15,601 nucleotides of DNA, from the NCBI GenBank assembly GCA_040752395.1, contig JBFMHD010000052.1, positions 1-15,601 on the forward strand. Direction: 5' to 3'. The notes under the pieces are model-generated. The model saw only the letters and a program-made list of their open reading frames with translations, made no database searches and was not told the DNA's origin. The translations under genes were made by a program, and so were the position numbers. The DNA comes from JBFMHD01 sp040752395 [NCBI: Candidatus Hydrogenedentota bacterium] (GTDB taxonomy: Bacteria > JBFMHD01). Numbering within the stretch: the stretch's first letter is position 1; every line of letters starts with the position of its first letter. Positions 8,504 to 15,007 of this stretch are shown in pieces.

Positions 8504-8550
8504 TAGAAGCAAGAAGCAAGATTACAGAATCCCACTGAAGACTGAGGAAA
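8504..8550 (-). repeat. dispersed intergenic repeat, copy 3 (inverted, short form)
   Basis: On the minus strand this reads CCTCAGTCTTCAGTGGG, then the core CTTGCTTCTTGCTTCT (8505-8520 on the plus strand as AGAAGCAAGAAGCAAG). It aligns along its whole length with the copy at 651-700. It also contains the heptamer-type duplication ACTGAAGACTGAGG. Confidence 0.65.
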
Positions 8551-8572
8551 TACTAAAAATTAATTTAAGAGG

Positions 8573-8601
8573 TTGACAACTAACAGATCGTAAGTTATAA
8601 T
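8573..8601 (+). promoter_or_regulatory. near-consensus sigma-70 promoter of the methyltransferase cluster
   Basis: TTGACA (8573-8578) and TATAAT (8596-8601) are both perfect consensus boxes with the optimal 17-base spacing. Transcription should start at about 8608, directly at the ATG of the small ORF at 8609 and about 130 bases ahead of the next one. This is one of the best promoters in the window and would read through both small ORFs into the methyltransferase. Confidence 0.8.
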
Positions 8602-8608
8602 AATCCTT

Positions 8609-8752
8609 ATGGATATACTGCTATCAGGGAATTTTAAACATCTTGCTAATATTTATAAACAATTTGATATTAATGCAATCAATAAGAAGGAAGGTTATGT
8701 ATATCCACTTGCATTGACTAATCCTTTTGAGGTAATGTATGAAAAAGACTGA
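8609..8752 (+). CDS. small hypothetical ORF, possibly leaderless
   Basis: This unrecognised 47-residue ORF begins MDILLSGNFKHLANIYK and ends EVMYEKD. Its ATG sits 8 bases after the -10 box, so the mRNA would begin at or next to the start codon without a ribosome binding site. It overlaps the next ORF by 14 bases, and its last codons contain the GAGGT that serves the next start. An open frame through the whole 5' region with a coupled overlap favours a real gene. It could also be the 3' remnant of a longer one. Confidence 0.4.
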   Translation: MDILLSGNFKHLANIYKQFDINAINKKEGYVYPLALTNPFEVMYEKD

Positions 8753-8933
8753 GGAAATATCAAACGCACTTATTGAGGTATGGGAATGGAAGGACAAAGT
8801 ATATCAGGATATAAAGAATAAATCCTTCAAAGAAAAACAAAAATATTTCAATGACAGCTTAAACCGCGGCGCAAGAAGGTTAAACGGTAAATTGAAATCA
8901 AATCCTGATGGCAGTTATCAGATTGTTATATGA
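8739..8933 (+). CDS. small charged protein, possible antitoxin-like
   Basis: This 64-residue soluble protein is rich in Lys, Glu and Asn, with a central IEVWEWKDKVYQD helix-type region and a C-terminal NPDGSYQIVI. GAGGT ends 5 bases before the ATG, a good ribosome binding site. I recall similar small EVWEWK-type proteins in bacterial accessory loci, some beside toxin genes, but I cannot assign a family. The stop lies 3 bases before the TTG start of the methyltransferase, so the two are co-expressed. Confidence 0.6.
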   Translation: MKKTEEISNALIEVWEWKDKVYQDIKNKSFKEKQKYFNDSLNRGARRLNGKLKSNPDGSYQIVI

Positions 8934-8936
8934 AAT

Positions 8937-9968
8937 TTGGCTTGGCAAAAGGAAAAAATAAGAGATAATATGAGGGGAAAATTTCAACTAAAACATAAAA
9001 GAGTAGAATCTTTGAGAGTTAGAGAGCCCTTGCAACAATATTTATTTCCAGATTTATTTCCGATAGGCCCAAAACAAGAATTCTTACAGAGTTTAAGAGG
9101 CAAAGGGAAAAGATATAAAAGATATTTAGGTTCTCCTTTAAGATATGCGGGAGGGAAAAGCTGGGCTGTCGGTTATGTAATAAAGAGATTGCCAGAAAAT
9201 ATAAAGAGATTAGTTTCACCGTTTTTGGGTGGTGGTTCAATTGAAATTGCAGTGGCAAAAGAATTAGGCATAGATGTAGTAGGCTTTGAAATATTTGATA
9301 TTCTTGTAAATTATTGGAAAGTCCTAATTGAAAAACCTTATGACCTATATCGGGAATTGGTGAAATTAAAACCTACGAAGGAAACTTATAATTGGGTTAA
9401 AAAGGAATTAAAGAAACACTGGAAAGGAAAAATAAAACTATTACCATTAAAATTGGCAACCTATTATTACTTTAATCATAATCTTTCATATGGTCCTGGC
9501 TTTTTAGGATGGATGTCAAGCGTTTATGCCAATGAGAAAATGTATCAACGCCTTTTAGAGAGAGTTAAAAATTTTAATGTCCAAAATATAAAAATTGAAT
9601 GTGCCTCATTTGAGAAAGTTATACCTAAATTTAAAAATGATTTTTTTTATTGTGACCCACCATACTATTTAGGAAAAGATAGTACCCTTTTTAGGGGACT
9701 TTATCCTCAAAGGAATTTCCCTATCCACCACAATAATTTTAATCACGAATTGTTGAGAGACCTTTTACTAAACCATAAAGGAGGTTTTATTTTGTCTTAC
9801 AACGATTCGCCTACAATTAGAAAATGGTATAAGGATTTTGAAATTATTGAATTACCTATCCATTACACTATGGGACAAGGAGAAACAAGAATAGGACTAA
9901 ACCGCAAGATGAAAAATAGTAATCACATTAAAAAAACACAAGAGCTATTGATAATTAAAGAGGGGTAA
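8937..9968 (+). CDS. D12-class adenine-specific DNA methyltransferase
   Basis: S-adenosylmethionine-dependent enzyme that methylates N6 of adenine in a specific DNA site (Dam/DpnM/MboI-type, alpha class). It has 343 residues with an N-terminal basic extension of about 60. SPLRYAGGKSW (66-76) is the family's N-terminal motif, SPFLGGGSIEIAVA (94-107) is the cofactor-binding loop, and FFYCDPPYY (236-244) holds the catalytic DPPY. SYNDSP (287-292) is a typical C-terminal block. The first in-frame start is TTG at 8937 with no visible ribosome binding site. ATG at 8970 is a good alternative and leaves every motif intact. No restriction endonuclease is recognisable beside it; the only candidate is the broken ORF downstream. 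It is therefore an orphan methylase or the survivor of a decayed restriction-modification locus. Target site unknown. Confidence 0.9.
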   Translation: MAWQKEKIRDNMRGKFQLKHKRVESLRVREPLQQYLFPDLFPIGPKQEFLQSLRGKGKRYKRYLGSPLRYAGGKSWAVGYVIKRLPENIKRLVSPFLGGGSIEIAVAKELGIDVVGFEIFDILVNYWKVLIEKPYDLYRELVKLKPTKETYNWVKKELKKHWKGKIKLLPLKLATYYYFNHNLSYGPGFLGWMSSVYANEKMYQRLLERVKNFNVQNIKIECASFEKVIPKFKNDFFYCDPPYYLGKDSTLFRGLYPQRNFPIHHNNFNHELLRDLLLNHKGGFILSYNDSPTIRKWYKDFEIIELPIHYTMGQGETRIGLNRKMKNSNHIKKTQELLIIKEG

Positions 9969-9971
9969 ATT

Positions 9972-10151
9972 ATGGCAAAAAAGTGTGCCTCAAATATTAA
10001 CCAACTCCACCGACAACTGATGGAATACTTGTGAAAAATCACAAACCATGATTATGGGGACGGTTCTGATTTCTATATCATACAAGGAGTCAAAACCACC
10101 AAAGACAGAGGAGATACAAGTTATAATGTTTTAAAAGAGGTTATGAATTAA
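9972..10151 (+). pseudogene. ORF interrupted by an in-frame UGA, downstream of the methyltransferase
   Basis: ATG at 9972 opens 20 codons (MAKKCASNINQLHRQLMEYL) and meets TGA at 10032-10034. The same frame then continues for 38 more codons, including NHDYGDGSDFYIIQG and KDRGDTSYNVLKEVMN, to TAA at 10149-10151. That TAA overlaps the ATG of the next gene (TAATG). Frame conservation to a coupled junction suggests one former coding sequence broken by a point mutation. I do not recognise the family. It may be a fragment of the partner of the methyltransferase. UGA is a stop elsewhere in the window, so recoding is unlikely. Confidence 0.45.
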
Positions 10152-10474
10152 TGAATTTTAAAAGTAATAAGGCATTCAGGATATATTATTCTAAAGGATT
10201 GTTACAAGAATACGAGATACACGCAAAAAAAATTGAGAACTCTACTTTGTTCGGGTTCATAGAACTGTCTGAATTTGTTTATCCACAGAAAAAAAATATA
10301 ATTATTGAGCCAGGTAGCGATAGAATAGAAAAAGAATTTAAAGACGTTAAACGAACCTATATCCCGATTAAAGACGTTATCCGTATTGATGAATACGAGC
10401 TCAGCTCCGAAACCGAAGAAAGTCACCTCAAAGTTATAGAATTCAAAAAACAAGAAAAAAAGCAAGGGGGCTAA
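10151..10474 (+). CDS. DUF1820 family protein
   Basis: A small cytosolic protein of 107 residues with no known function. It matches the DUF1820 pattern: AFRIYYSKG at the start, then a [10 protein letters not shown] segment. These are followed by [19 protein letters not shown] (about 51-69) and [14 protein letters not shown], the most conserved part of the family. The C-terminus is a lysine/glutamine-rich tail. AGAGG lies about 10 bases before the ATG. The gene is one base from the deoC fusion that follows, so it belongs to that operon. From what I remember the family is best known in gammaproteobacteria, so its presence here next to deoxyribose catabolism is notable. The family call rests on memory of the consensus. 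Confidence 0.75.
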   Translation: MNFKSNKAFRIYYSKGLLQEYEIHAKKIENSTLFGFIELSEFVYPQKKNIIIEPGSDRIEKEFKDVKRTYIPIKDVIRIDEYELSSETEESHLKVIEFKKQEKKQGG

Positions 10475-10475
10475 A

Positions 10476-11849
10476 ATGGTAAATGAGGATATTATTAAAC
10501 AGATAGTCGAAGAAGTATTAAAAAAGCAGAAAGAGAGTATCTCAAACAAAGAGACCGAGCTAAAAAAAAGCACAGAGATTCAAGCACCAGAAGGGGCAAA
10601 AAATATACTTGGGTTAATTACCGGTGCACCTGCTTTTGAGGATGAGGCTATCGTTCAATTAAGAAAACTCACTGAAAATGGACTCGATATTACACTCATA
10701 TTTACACGTGGAGCTAAAAGAGTACTTAACCTTGATAGATTCAGACTCGGGATAAGCGGTGTTAAGATTTTACTCGTTGATGAAGTCACTGACCCTGAAC
10801 GGTTCGCTGAAACTTTTGATGTCGTAATCGTCCCGCTTTTAAGTATGAACTCTGCTGCAAAATTAAGTCTGATGATAAGCGATAACGTTATTACAATAAT
10901 AGCGCTCTGGGCTCTTGGTAAAGGTAAACGTGTGATCGCTTCGTATAGTTCTATGATATTTAATGAGAACCCACCTGAAGGCGTTATTAAAAAAAGAGAT
11001 GAATATATAAAACTATTAAGAGACATAGGAATCGAGGTGGTAGAAGTGGCTCATTTAGCTGAAGCTGTATTAAAAGAGGGCACGCTGACTACAAAAGATA
11101 CAACCGATCAAACAAAAGAGTTAAAGCCACTTTTCGAGGCTGGTGCTGATAGAATCTCTTCTCGTGGCTCTATGCTAAATGTTGGTAGTGAAGTGGCATC
11201 AATCATAGACCACACATTATTGAAACCCAATGCTACAACATCCCAGATAGCTAAACTATGCGAAGAAGCTAAACAATACGGGTTTGCGTCGGTCTGTGTT
11301 AATCCCGCATACGTTGCGCTTGCTAAACAATTATTAAAAGACTCAAGACCTAAGGTCTGCACAGTTGTGGGTTTCCCGCTTGGCGCAACTACACCTTATG
11401 CTAAAGCACAGGAAACCATTGACGCAATAAAAAATGGCGCTGATGAGATAGATATGGTAATAAACGTGGGCGCTTTGAAAAGCGGTGATTATGAGACTAT
11501 TAAAAAAGAGATAAGAGCAGTTGTTGATGCAGCAGAAGGTAGAATTGTGAAAGTCATACTTGAAACAGCGCTTCTTACTGATGAAGAAAAAGTCAAAGCC
11601 TGCCAGATTGCAAAAGAAGCAGGTGCTGATTTTGTAAAAACATCAACCGGGTTTGGACCCGGCGGTGCTACTGTTGAGGATATAGCGTTGATGCGAAAAA
11701 CAGTAGGACTTGGAATGGGTGTAAAGGCATCTGGTGGCGTTCGTGATCTTGAAACAGCTATAAAGATGATCCGCGCAGGCGCCTCGCGTATCGGCGCATC
11801 CGCAAGCATCGCTATCGCAAAAGGCGAAACCACTAAGACTGATTATTAA
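10476..11849 (+). CDS. deoC: encapsulation-peptide/flavoprotein/deoxyribose-phosphate aldolase fusion
   Basis: Three parts are visible in 457 residues. Residues 1-18 form an amphipathic helix ([16 protein letters not shown]) of the type that directs enzymes into bacterial microcompartments. A charged linker follows. Residues 42-200 resemble the flavoprotein fold (Pfam Flavoprotein-like) found in microcompartment loci, with [38 protein letters not shown] and [13 protein letters not shown]. Residues 235-457 are DeoC, which cleaves 2-deoxyribose-5-phosphate to acetaldehyde and glyceraldehyde-3-phosphate. Lys388 in KTSTGFG is the Schiff-base lysine, and Asp326 and Lys417 match the catalytic Asp102 and Lys201 of E. 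coli. A normal DeoC has about 215-260 residues. AGGGGG lies 5 bases before the ATG. The stop abuts deoB, the preceding step of the pathway. The aldolase call is firm; compartment targeting is inferred from the helix and middle domain. Confidence 0.93.
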   Translation: MVNEDIIKQIVEEVLKKQKESISNKETELKKSTEIQAPEGAKNILGLITGAPAFEDEAIVQLRKLTENGLDITLIFTRGAKRVLNLDRFRLGISGVKILLVDEVTDPERFAETFDVVIVPLLSMNSAAKLSLMISDNVITIIALWALGKGKRVIASYSSMIFNENPPEGVIKKRDEYIKLLRDIGIEVVEVAHLAEAVLKEGTLTTKDTTDQTKELKPLFEAGADRISSRGSMLNVGSEVASIIDHTLLKPNATTSQIAKLCEEAKQYGFASVCVNPAYVALAKQLLKDSRPKVCTVVGFPLGATTPYAKAQETIDAIKNGADEIDMVINVGALKSGDYETIKKEIRAVVDAAEGRIVKVILETALLTDEEKVKACQIAKEAGADFVKTSTGFGPGGATVEDIALMRKTVGLGMGVKASGGVRDLETAIKMIRAGASRIGASASIAIAKGETTKTDY

Positions 11850-13037
11850 ATGGATATGATATTCCACAGAATTTTTTTGGTAGTTATTGATGGGCTCGGT
11901 GTAGGAGAACTCCCTGACTCTGAAAAATATGGCGATAAAGGATCAAATACTCTTGTACATATCCTTGAGAATGTTAAAAAAATAAAATTACCAAATATGA
12001 CCAGCCTCGGGCTCGGCAATATACTAAATAAAGATGACATCCTGCCGGTATTAAAAGAAACAAAAGGGTTCTATGGAAAATCTGATGAATTAAATGAAGG
12101 TAAAGATACTGTAACCGGCCACTGGGAGATGGCTGGTATAAAACTGCAAACACCATTTCGCACTTACCCAAACGGCTTCCCTGAAGAATTACTTGACGAA
12201 TTTTCAAAAAGAGTTGGCAGAGCCGTTATCGGCAATAAAGCTATATCCGGAACAATAATACTTGATGAATTAGGTGAAGAACACATTAAAACCGGGGCTT
12301 TAATAGTTTATACCTCTGCTGATAGTGTATTTCAAATAGCTGCAAATGAAGATATCATCCCGATAGACGAACAGTATAAGATATGCAAGATCGCACGTGA
12401 ATTATTAGTTGACGAATATTTTGTAGGAAGGGTTATAGCTCGACCATTTGTTGGAAATAAAAAAGGAGAATTTAAACGAACACCTAATCGTAAAGATTTC
12501 GGCGTGCCACTACCAAAACCAAACCTTTTAAATAATATGCTTGAAAAAGGGTATGATGTTATAGGGGTCGGTAAAATTTATGATATATTTTCTGGTGAAG
12601 GGCTCAGTGAATATGTTAAACAAAAAGATAACAAAGAGGGATTAGAGCACGTAAATAATTATATCGATAAAGATTTCACCGGTTTATGTTTTATTAATTT
12701 AGTTGATACAGATATGAAGTATGGTCACAGACTGGACATCCAGGGTTTTTATAATGCGCTCGAAGAAATTGATGATTATGTTGGTAATTATATGAAAAAG
12801 TTAAGAACCACAGATTTATTTATTATAACAGGCGACCATGGTTGTGACCCAACAAATCACACAGACCATAACAGAGAATATATACCTATTTTATGTTATT
12901 CTTCTTTATTTAAAAGAGGCAAAAGTTTAGGAACCCGTAAGACCTTTGCAGACATAGGTCAGACGATAGCAGAAAATTATGATGTCGATAGACTCGCTAT
13001 CGGCAAAAGTTTTTTACCGATATTGACCCAAATCTAA
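11850..13037 (+). CDS. deoB: phosphopentomutase
   Basis: Cytosolic metal-dependent mutase that interconverts (deoxy)ribose-1-phosphate and (deoxy)ribose-5-phosphate, linking nucleoside phosphorolysis to DeoC. The 395-residue length is standard. Alkaline phosphatase superfamily ligands are in place: Asp14 (VVIDGLG), the phosphorylated threonine in DTVTGHWE (86-93, probably Thr87), Asp286 and His293 in VDTDMKYGH, and Asp329, His330 and His340 in GDHGCDPTNHTDH. The cap-domain segment FQIAANEDIIP and the loop VGKIYDIFSGEG are also typical. It starts immediately after the deoC stop with no separate ribosome binding site, so translation is coupled. ATG at 11856 is an equally possible start. No purine or pyrimidine phosphorylase lies within the window. 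Confidence 0.96.
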   Translation: MDMIFHRIFLVVIDGLGVGELPDSEKYGDKGSNTLVHILENVKKIKLPNMTSLGLGNILNKDDILPVLKETKGFYGKSDELNEGKDTVTGHWEMAGIKLQTPFRTYPNGFPEELLDEFSKRVGRAVIGNKAISGTIILDELGEEHIKTGALIVYTSADSVFQIAANEDIIPIDEQYKICKIARELLVDEYFVGRVIARPFVGNKKGEFKRTPNRKDFGVPLPKPNLLNNMLEKGYDVIGVGKIYDIFSGEGLSEYVKQKDNKEGLEHVNNYIDKDFTGLCFINLVDTDMKYGHRLDIQGFYNALEEIDDYVGNYMKKLRTTDLFIITGDHGCDPTNHTDHNREYIPILCYSSLFKRGKSLGTRKTFADIGQTIAENYDVDRLAIGKSFLPILTQI

Positions 13038-13090
13038 CACCACCATCACAACCCAATTCTATCTCATTACAAAGCTATCATAAATTAGAC

Positions 13091-13504
13091 TCATAATACT
13101 GAACTGCCTTCCTGGGTTGTTATTTTATGATATCCAAATTCAGTCCTTTGAAGATTATTTTGTAAAAGATATTGTTTGATCTGATTTTTTATATTATAGA
13201 ATTCTTTATCTCCGATAATGGGGACCCCATCTAAAAAAATATCCATAATAAATCCGCTTGTCAATCTATCTTGCAATTCTTCAGGCCGCCAGGGTATAAT
13301 ATCTATTCTCCCTGGTTTTTCAGGCCAGAGTAGATCAAGACGCATAAAATAATCTTTTGGTAAGCTATTTGAAATAATGAATATGTCGATATCGGTATAT
13401 CCTATCGCATCATTCCTCGCACAAGAACCAAATAATACCGCAACCTCAATATCTATTTTACTATTAATTAAGTTCAGGTAATTTGTAATAATTTCTTTAC
13501 ACAT
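13091..13504 (-). CDS. MNT-type nucleotidyltransferase, antitoxin of a HEPN/MNT pair
   Basis: A 137-residue minimal nucleotidyltransferase of the DNA polymerase beta fold. VAVLFGSCARNDAIGYTDID (21-40) contains the GS of the active-site loop (26-27) and the metal-binding Asp38 and Asp40. The third acidic residue is Asp68 in GRIDIIPW. All catalytic residues are thus kept. In characterised pairs MntA-type proteins neutralise the HEPN toxin by adding AMP to it. The start overlaps the end of the HEPN gene by 31 bases, so the two are translated together, HEPN first. The 53-base gap to the convergent deoB shows no clear terminator. Confidence 0.88.
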   Translation of the reverse strand: MCKEIITNYLNLINSKIDIEVAVLFGSCARNDAIGYTDIDIFIISNSLPKDYFMRLDLLWPEKPGRIDIIPWRPEELQDRLTSGFIMDIFLDGVPIIGDKEFYNIKNQIKQYLLQNNLQRTEFGYHKITTQEGSSVL

Positions 13505-13893
13505 AGGATTATGGTTTCACAATCATCCATACAATTCTTTGCATCCTTTAATCCAAAGTATCGATACGCTACCCCGTAAGGGACCCCATTGGGATACCTT
13601 GTCGGGATATAATATCTATCAAGTCTTCTAGCTTGTTCACTGCAATTCTTTAATTCTTCAATCCCATTTATCCTGTATGTTTTATCTCCTTCTATAAGGA
13701 CAAAAATACTATGAACTTTTTCAACATATTCTCCCCTGTTTATATACACGGCTTTAACTGCTTTTTCACTGGCTTGCTGACACAAATAACAACACCAATT
13801 ATATCGTTGTTTTTCATAAAGATCCCTTGCTGTATCAAAATCATATTTTGCTTGTTCTATCCATCGCATTTGTTCAACAATTCTATTGTTCAT
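13474..13893 (-). CDS. HEPN domain protein, toxin-side partner of the MNT gene
   Basis: This 139-residue all-helical HEPN protein begins with QMRWIEQAKYDFDTARDLYE (8-27) and YNWCCYLCQQASEKAVKAVY (31-50), both typical of the family. KVHSI (59-63) and LDRYYIPTRYPNG (91-103) are also family-typical. HEPN toxins are usually RNases using an RxxxxH pair. The visible R/Y-rich loop has no histidine at that spacing, so it belongs to the IPTRYP subgroup, whose activity is not established as far as I know. GGAG lies about 9 bases before the ATG. A possible promoter lies at 13932-13960. Confidence 0.88.
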   Translation of the reverse strand: MNNRIVEQMRWIEQAKYDFDTARDLYEKQRYNWCCYLCQQASEKAVKAVYINRGEYVEKVHSIFVLIEGDKTYRINGIEELKNCSEQARRLDRYYIPTRYPNGVPYGVAYRYFGLKDAKNCMDDCETIILCVKKLLQIT

Positions 13894-13931
13894 ATTATTA
13901 ATCTCCGCAATTCAGACAGTAGACCATAAAG

Positions 13932-13960
13932 ATTAGATGTTAGACTTAAAAGCATAGCAA
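13932..13960 (-). promoter_or_regulatory. possible promoter of the HEPN/MNT operon
   Basis: On the minus strand TTGCTA (13955-13960) and TCTAAT (13932-13937) are 17 bases apart and would start transcription about 30 bases before the HEPN ATG. The match is 4 of 6 and 5 of 6. Confidence 0.35.
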
Positions 13961-13964
13961 TTGA

Positions 13965-14030
13965 CAGATGAAGTCCGTAATTCAGTAGGTTTAGTCTGAA
14001 GTCTGATGTCCAGTGTCTGAATCCCAGATT
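13965..14030. repeat. degenerate heptamer array in the HEPN/nitroreductase spacer
   Basis: The spacer 13894-14148 has no gene. Its middle part is built of loosely repeated 7-base units: AGTCTGA AGTCTGA TGTCCAG TGTCTGA ATCCCAG, preceded by AGTCCGT AATTCAG. Further on AAGATATT is duplicated (about 14048-14064). The period matches the arrays at 9-37 and in the repeat copy at 14782-14888. Confidence 0.5.
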
Positions 14031-14148
14031 AATCTCTGATTATTATAATAAGATATTAAGATATTATAGTCAAATAAAATCATAACAGAGTTCTTAAAAA
14101 AGTCGTTTTCTTCAGACACAAAGTCACATAGTAAAAGGAAAGCCTAAT

Positions 14149-14769
14149 TTAATCTATAATAATATCTCCCAGTGATCTTTTAGGTACATGATGTATCCCG
14201 TCTTTATCACGCCAGTATTTAATATCGCCAGACGCATCTATCTCCTCGAGTTTTATAATTTCCTTCGGCTTACCAAGAGCAACAACAAGAAGTATTTTAT
14301 AGCTGGATGCTATGTTTAAATCTCTGCTTAATTGTTCTCTATTAATTGAGCCAATCATACATCCCCCTAAACCCATCTCTACAGATGAGAGCAAGATAGT
14401 TTGTGCTGCAATACCACAATCATTCTCAAATGAATTACATATAGAAGTATCTCCTAAAATAACAATATATGCTGATGGTCTTTCTCCCTCGATGGGTCCA
14501 TCCCAGTCCTTAAGATACCCTGCCCACGCAAGATTCCCAAATATTAATTTATTCTTTTTGTCATCGCAAGAGAGAATATATTTTAAAGGCTGTAAATTAG
14601 CCGCTGAGCCGCAAATCCTTGCAATATTGACAAGCTCTCTTAAGGTATCCATCCCGATTACAAAATCCTGGTAAAATCTTCTATAACTCCTGTTCTTTGA
14701 TACCAAATCTTTTAAAAAAATGGCCTGTCCCTCGACTTTTCTACTTTTTGAATTTTCTATCATCGACAT
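14149..14769 (-). CDS. nitroreductase family protein
   Basis: FMN-dependent oxidoreductase of the nitroreductase superfamily; the physiological substrate is unknown. In the longest frame (222 residues) KNRSYRRF (41-48) begins the fold. LVNIARICGSAANLQPLKYI (62-81) is the FMN/dimer segment. GYLKDWDGPIEGERPSAYIV (100-119) and GIAAQTILLSSVEMGLGGC (135-153) follow. YWRDKDGIHHVPKRSLGDII (201-220) is a subgroup C-terminus that I remember as common in anaerobes. I place the start at ATG 14769 because CAGGAG (14782-14787 on this strand) lies upstream. The longer frame opens with TTG at 14817 inside a repeat copy, with no ribosome binding site. ATG 14763 is also possible. It is a single-gene unit between repeat spacers. 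Confidence 0.87.
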   Translation of the reverse strand: MSMIENSKSRKVEGQAIFLKDLVSKNRSYRRFYQDFVIGMDTLRELVNIARICGSAANLQPLKYILSCDDKKNKLIFGNLAWAGYLKDWDGPIEGERPSAYIVILGDTSICNSFENDCGIAAQTILLSSVEMGLGGCMIGSINREQLSRDLNIASSYKILLVVALGKPKEIIKLEEIDASGDIKYWRDKDGIHHVPKRSLGDIIID

Positions 14770-14781
14770 AAATCGTATATA

Positions 14782-14888
14782 CTCCTGTGAAAAACGTTGT
14801 AACTCTAATAATATCAAATAGAAGCAAGAAGCAAGATAACGAAAAAAGTAAGAAGTAAGAAGTGGGAAGTGAGAGGTATCAGGACGGG
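14782..14888 (-). repeat. dispersed intergenic repeat, copy 4 (inverted relative to copy 1)
   Basis: The minus strand reads CCCGTCCTGATACCTCTCAC, then a 7-base tandem array (plus strand AGTAAGA AGTAAGA AGTGGGA AGTGAGA), the core CTTGCTTCTTGCTTCT, then TTTGATATTATTAGAG up to CAGGAG. Apart from the heptamer array it matches 36-121 almost base for base. Its inner end includes the presumed ribosome binding site of the nitroreductase gene. Confidence 0.8.
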
Positions 14889-14912
14889 TGTGTAGAGCGC
14901 AAACTCGCTCAT

Positions 14913-14979
14913 GTTGACTCCTTCGAAAAAGTTCGGAGTCCGGAGCTATTATTACGAACTCCTATCATTTTTTGTCAAC
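14913..14979. other. nested inverted repeats in spacer
   Basis: GTTGAC (14913-14918) and GTCAAC (14974-14979) are outer complementary arms. Within them GACTCC (14916-14921) pairs with GGAGTC (14935-14940), and GGAG (14942-14945) with CTCC (14959-14962). A T-run (14968-14973) precedes the last arm. It could be a terminator for a neighbouring transcript, a structured RNA or a protein site. The 190-base spacer 14818-15007 holds only this and a repeat copy. Confidence 0.4.
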
Positions 14980-15007
14980 TCATTCAGTGAATTCAAAAAA
15001 TTCATAT

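Noticed and set aside
10032-10075. Selenocysteine or UGA reassignment at the interrupted ORF
   Set aside because: CCATGATTATGG just downstream can form only a tiny hairpin without SECIS features. UGA terminates other genes here and no other gene contains an internal UGA.
10655-11026. Minus-strand ORFs opposite deoC and deoB (also 11489-11833)
   Set aside because: They lie wholly inside a gene with full catalytic motifs, lack ribosome binding sites and resemble no protein.
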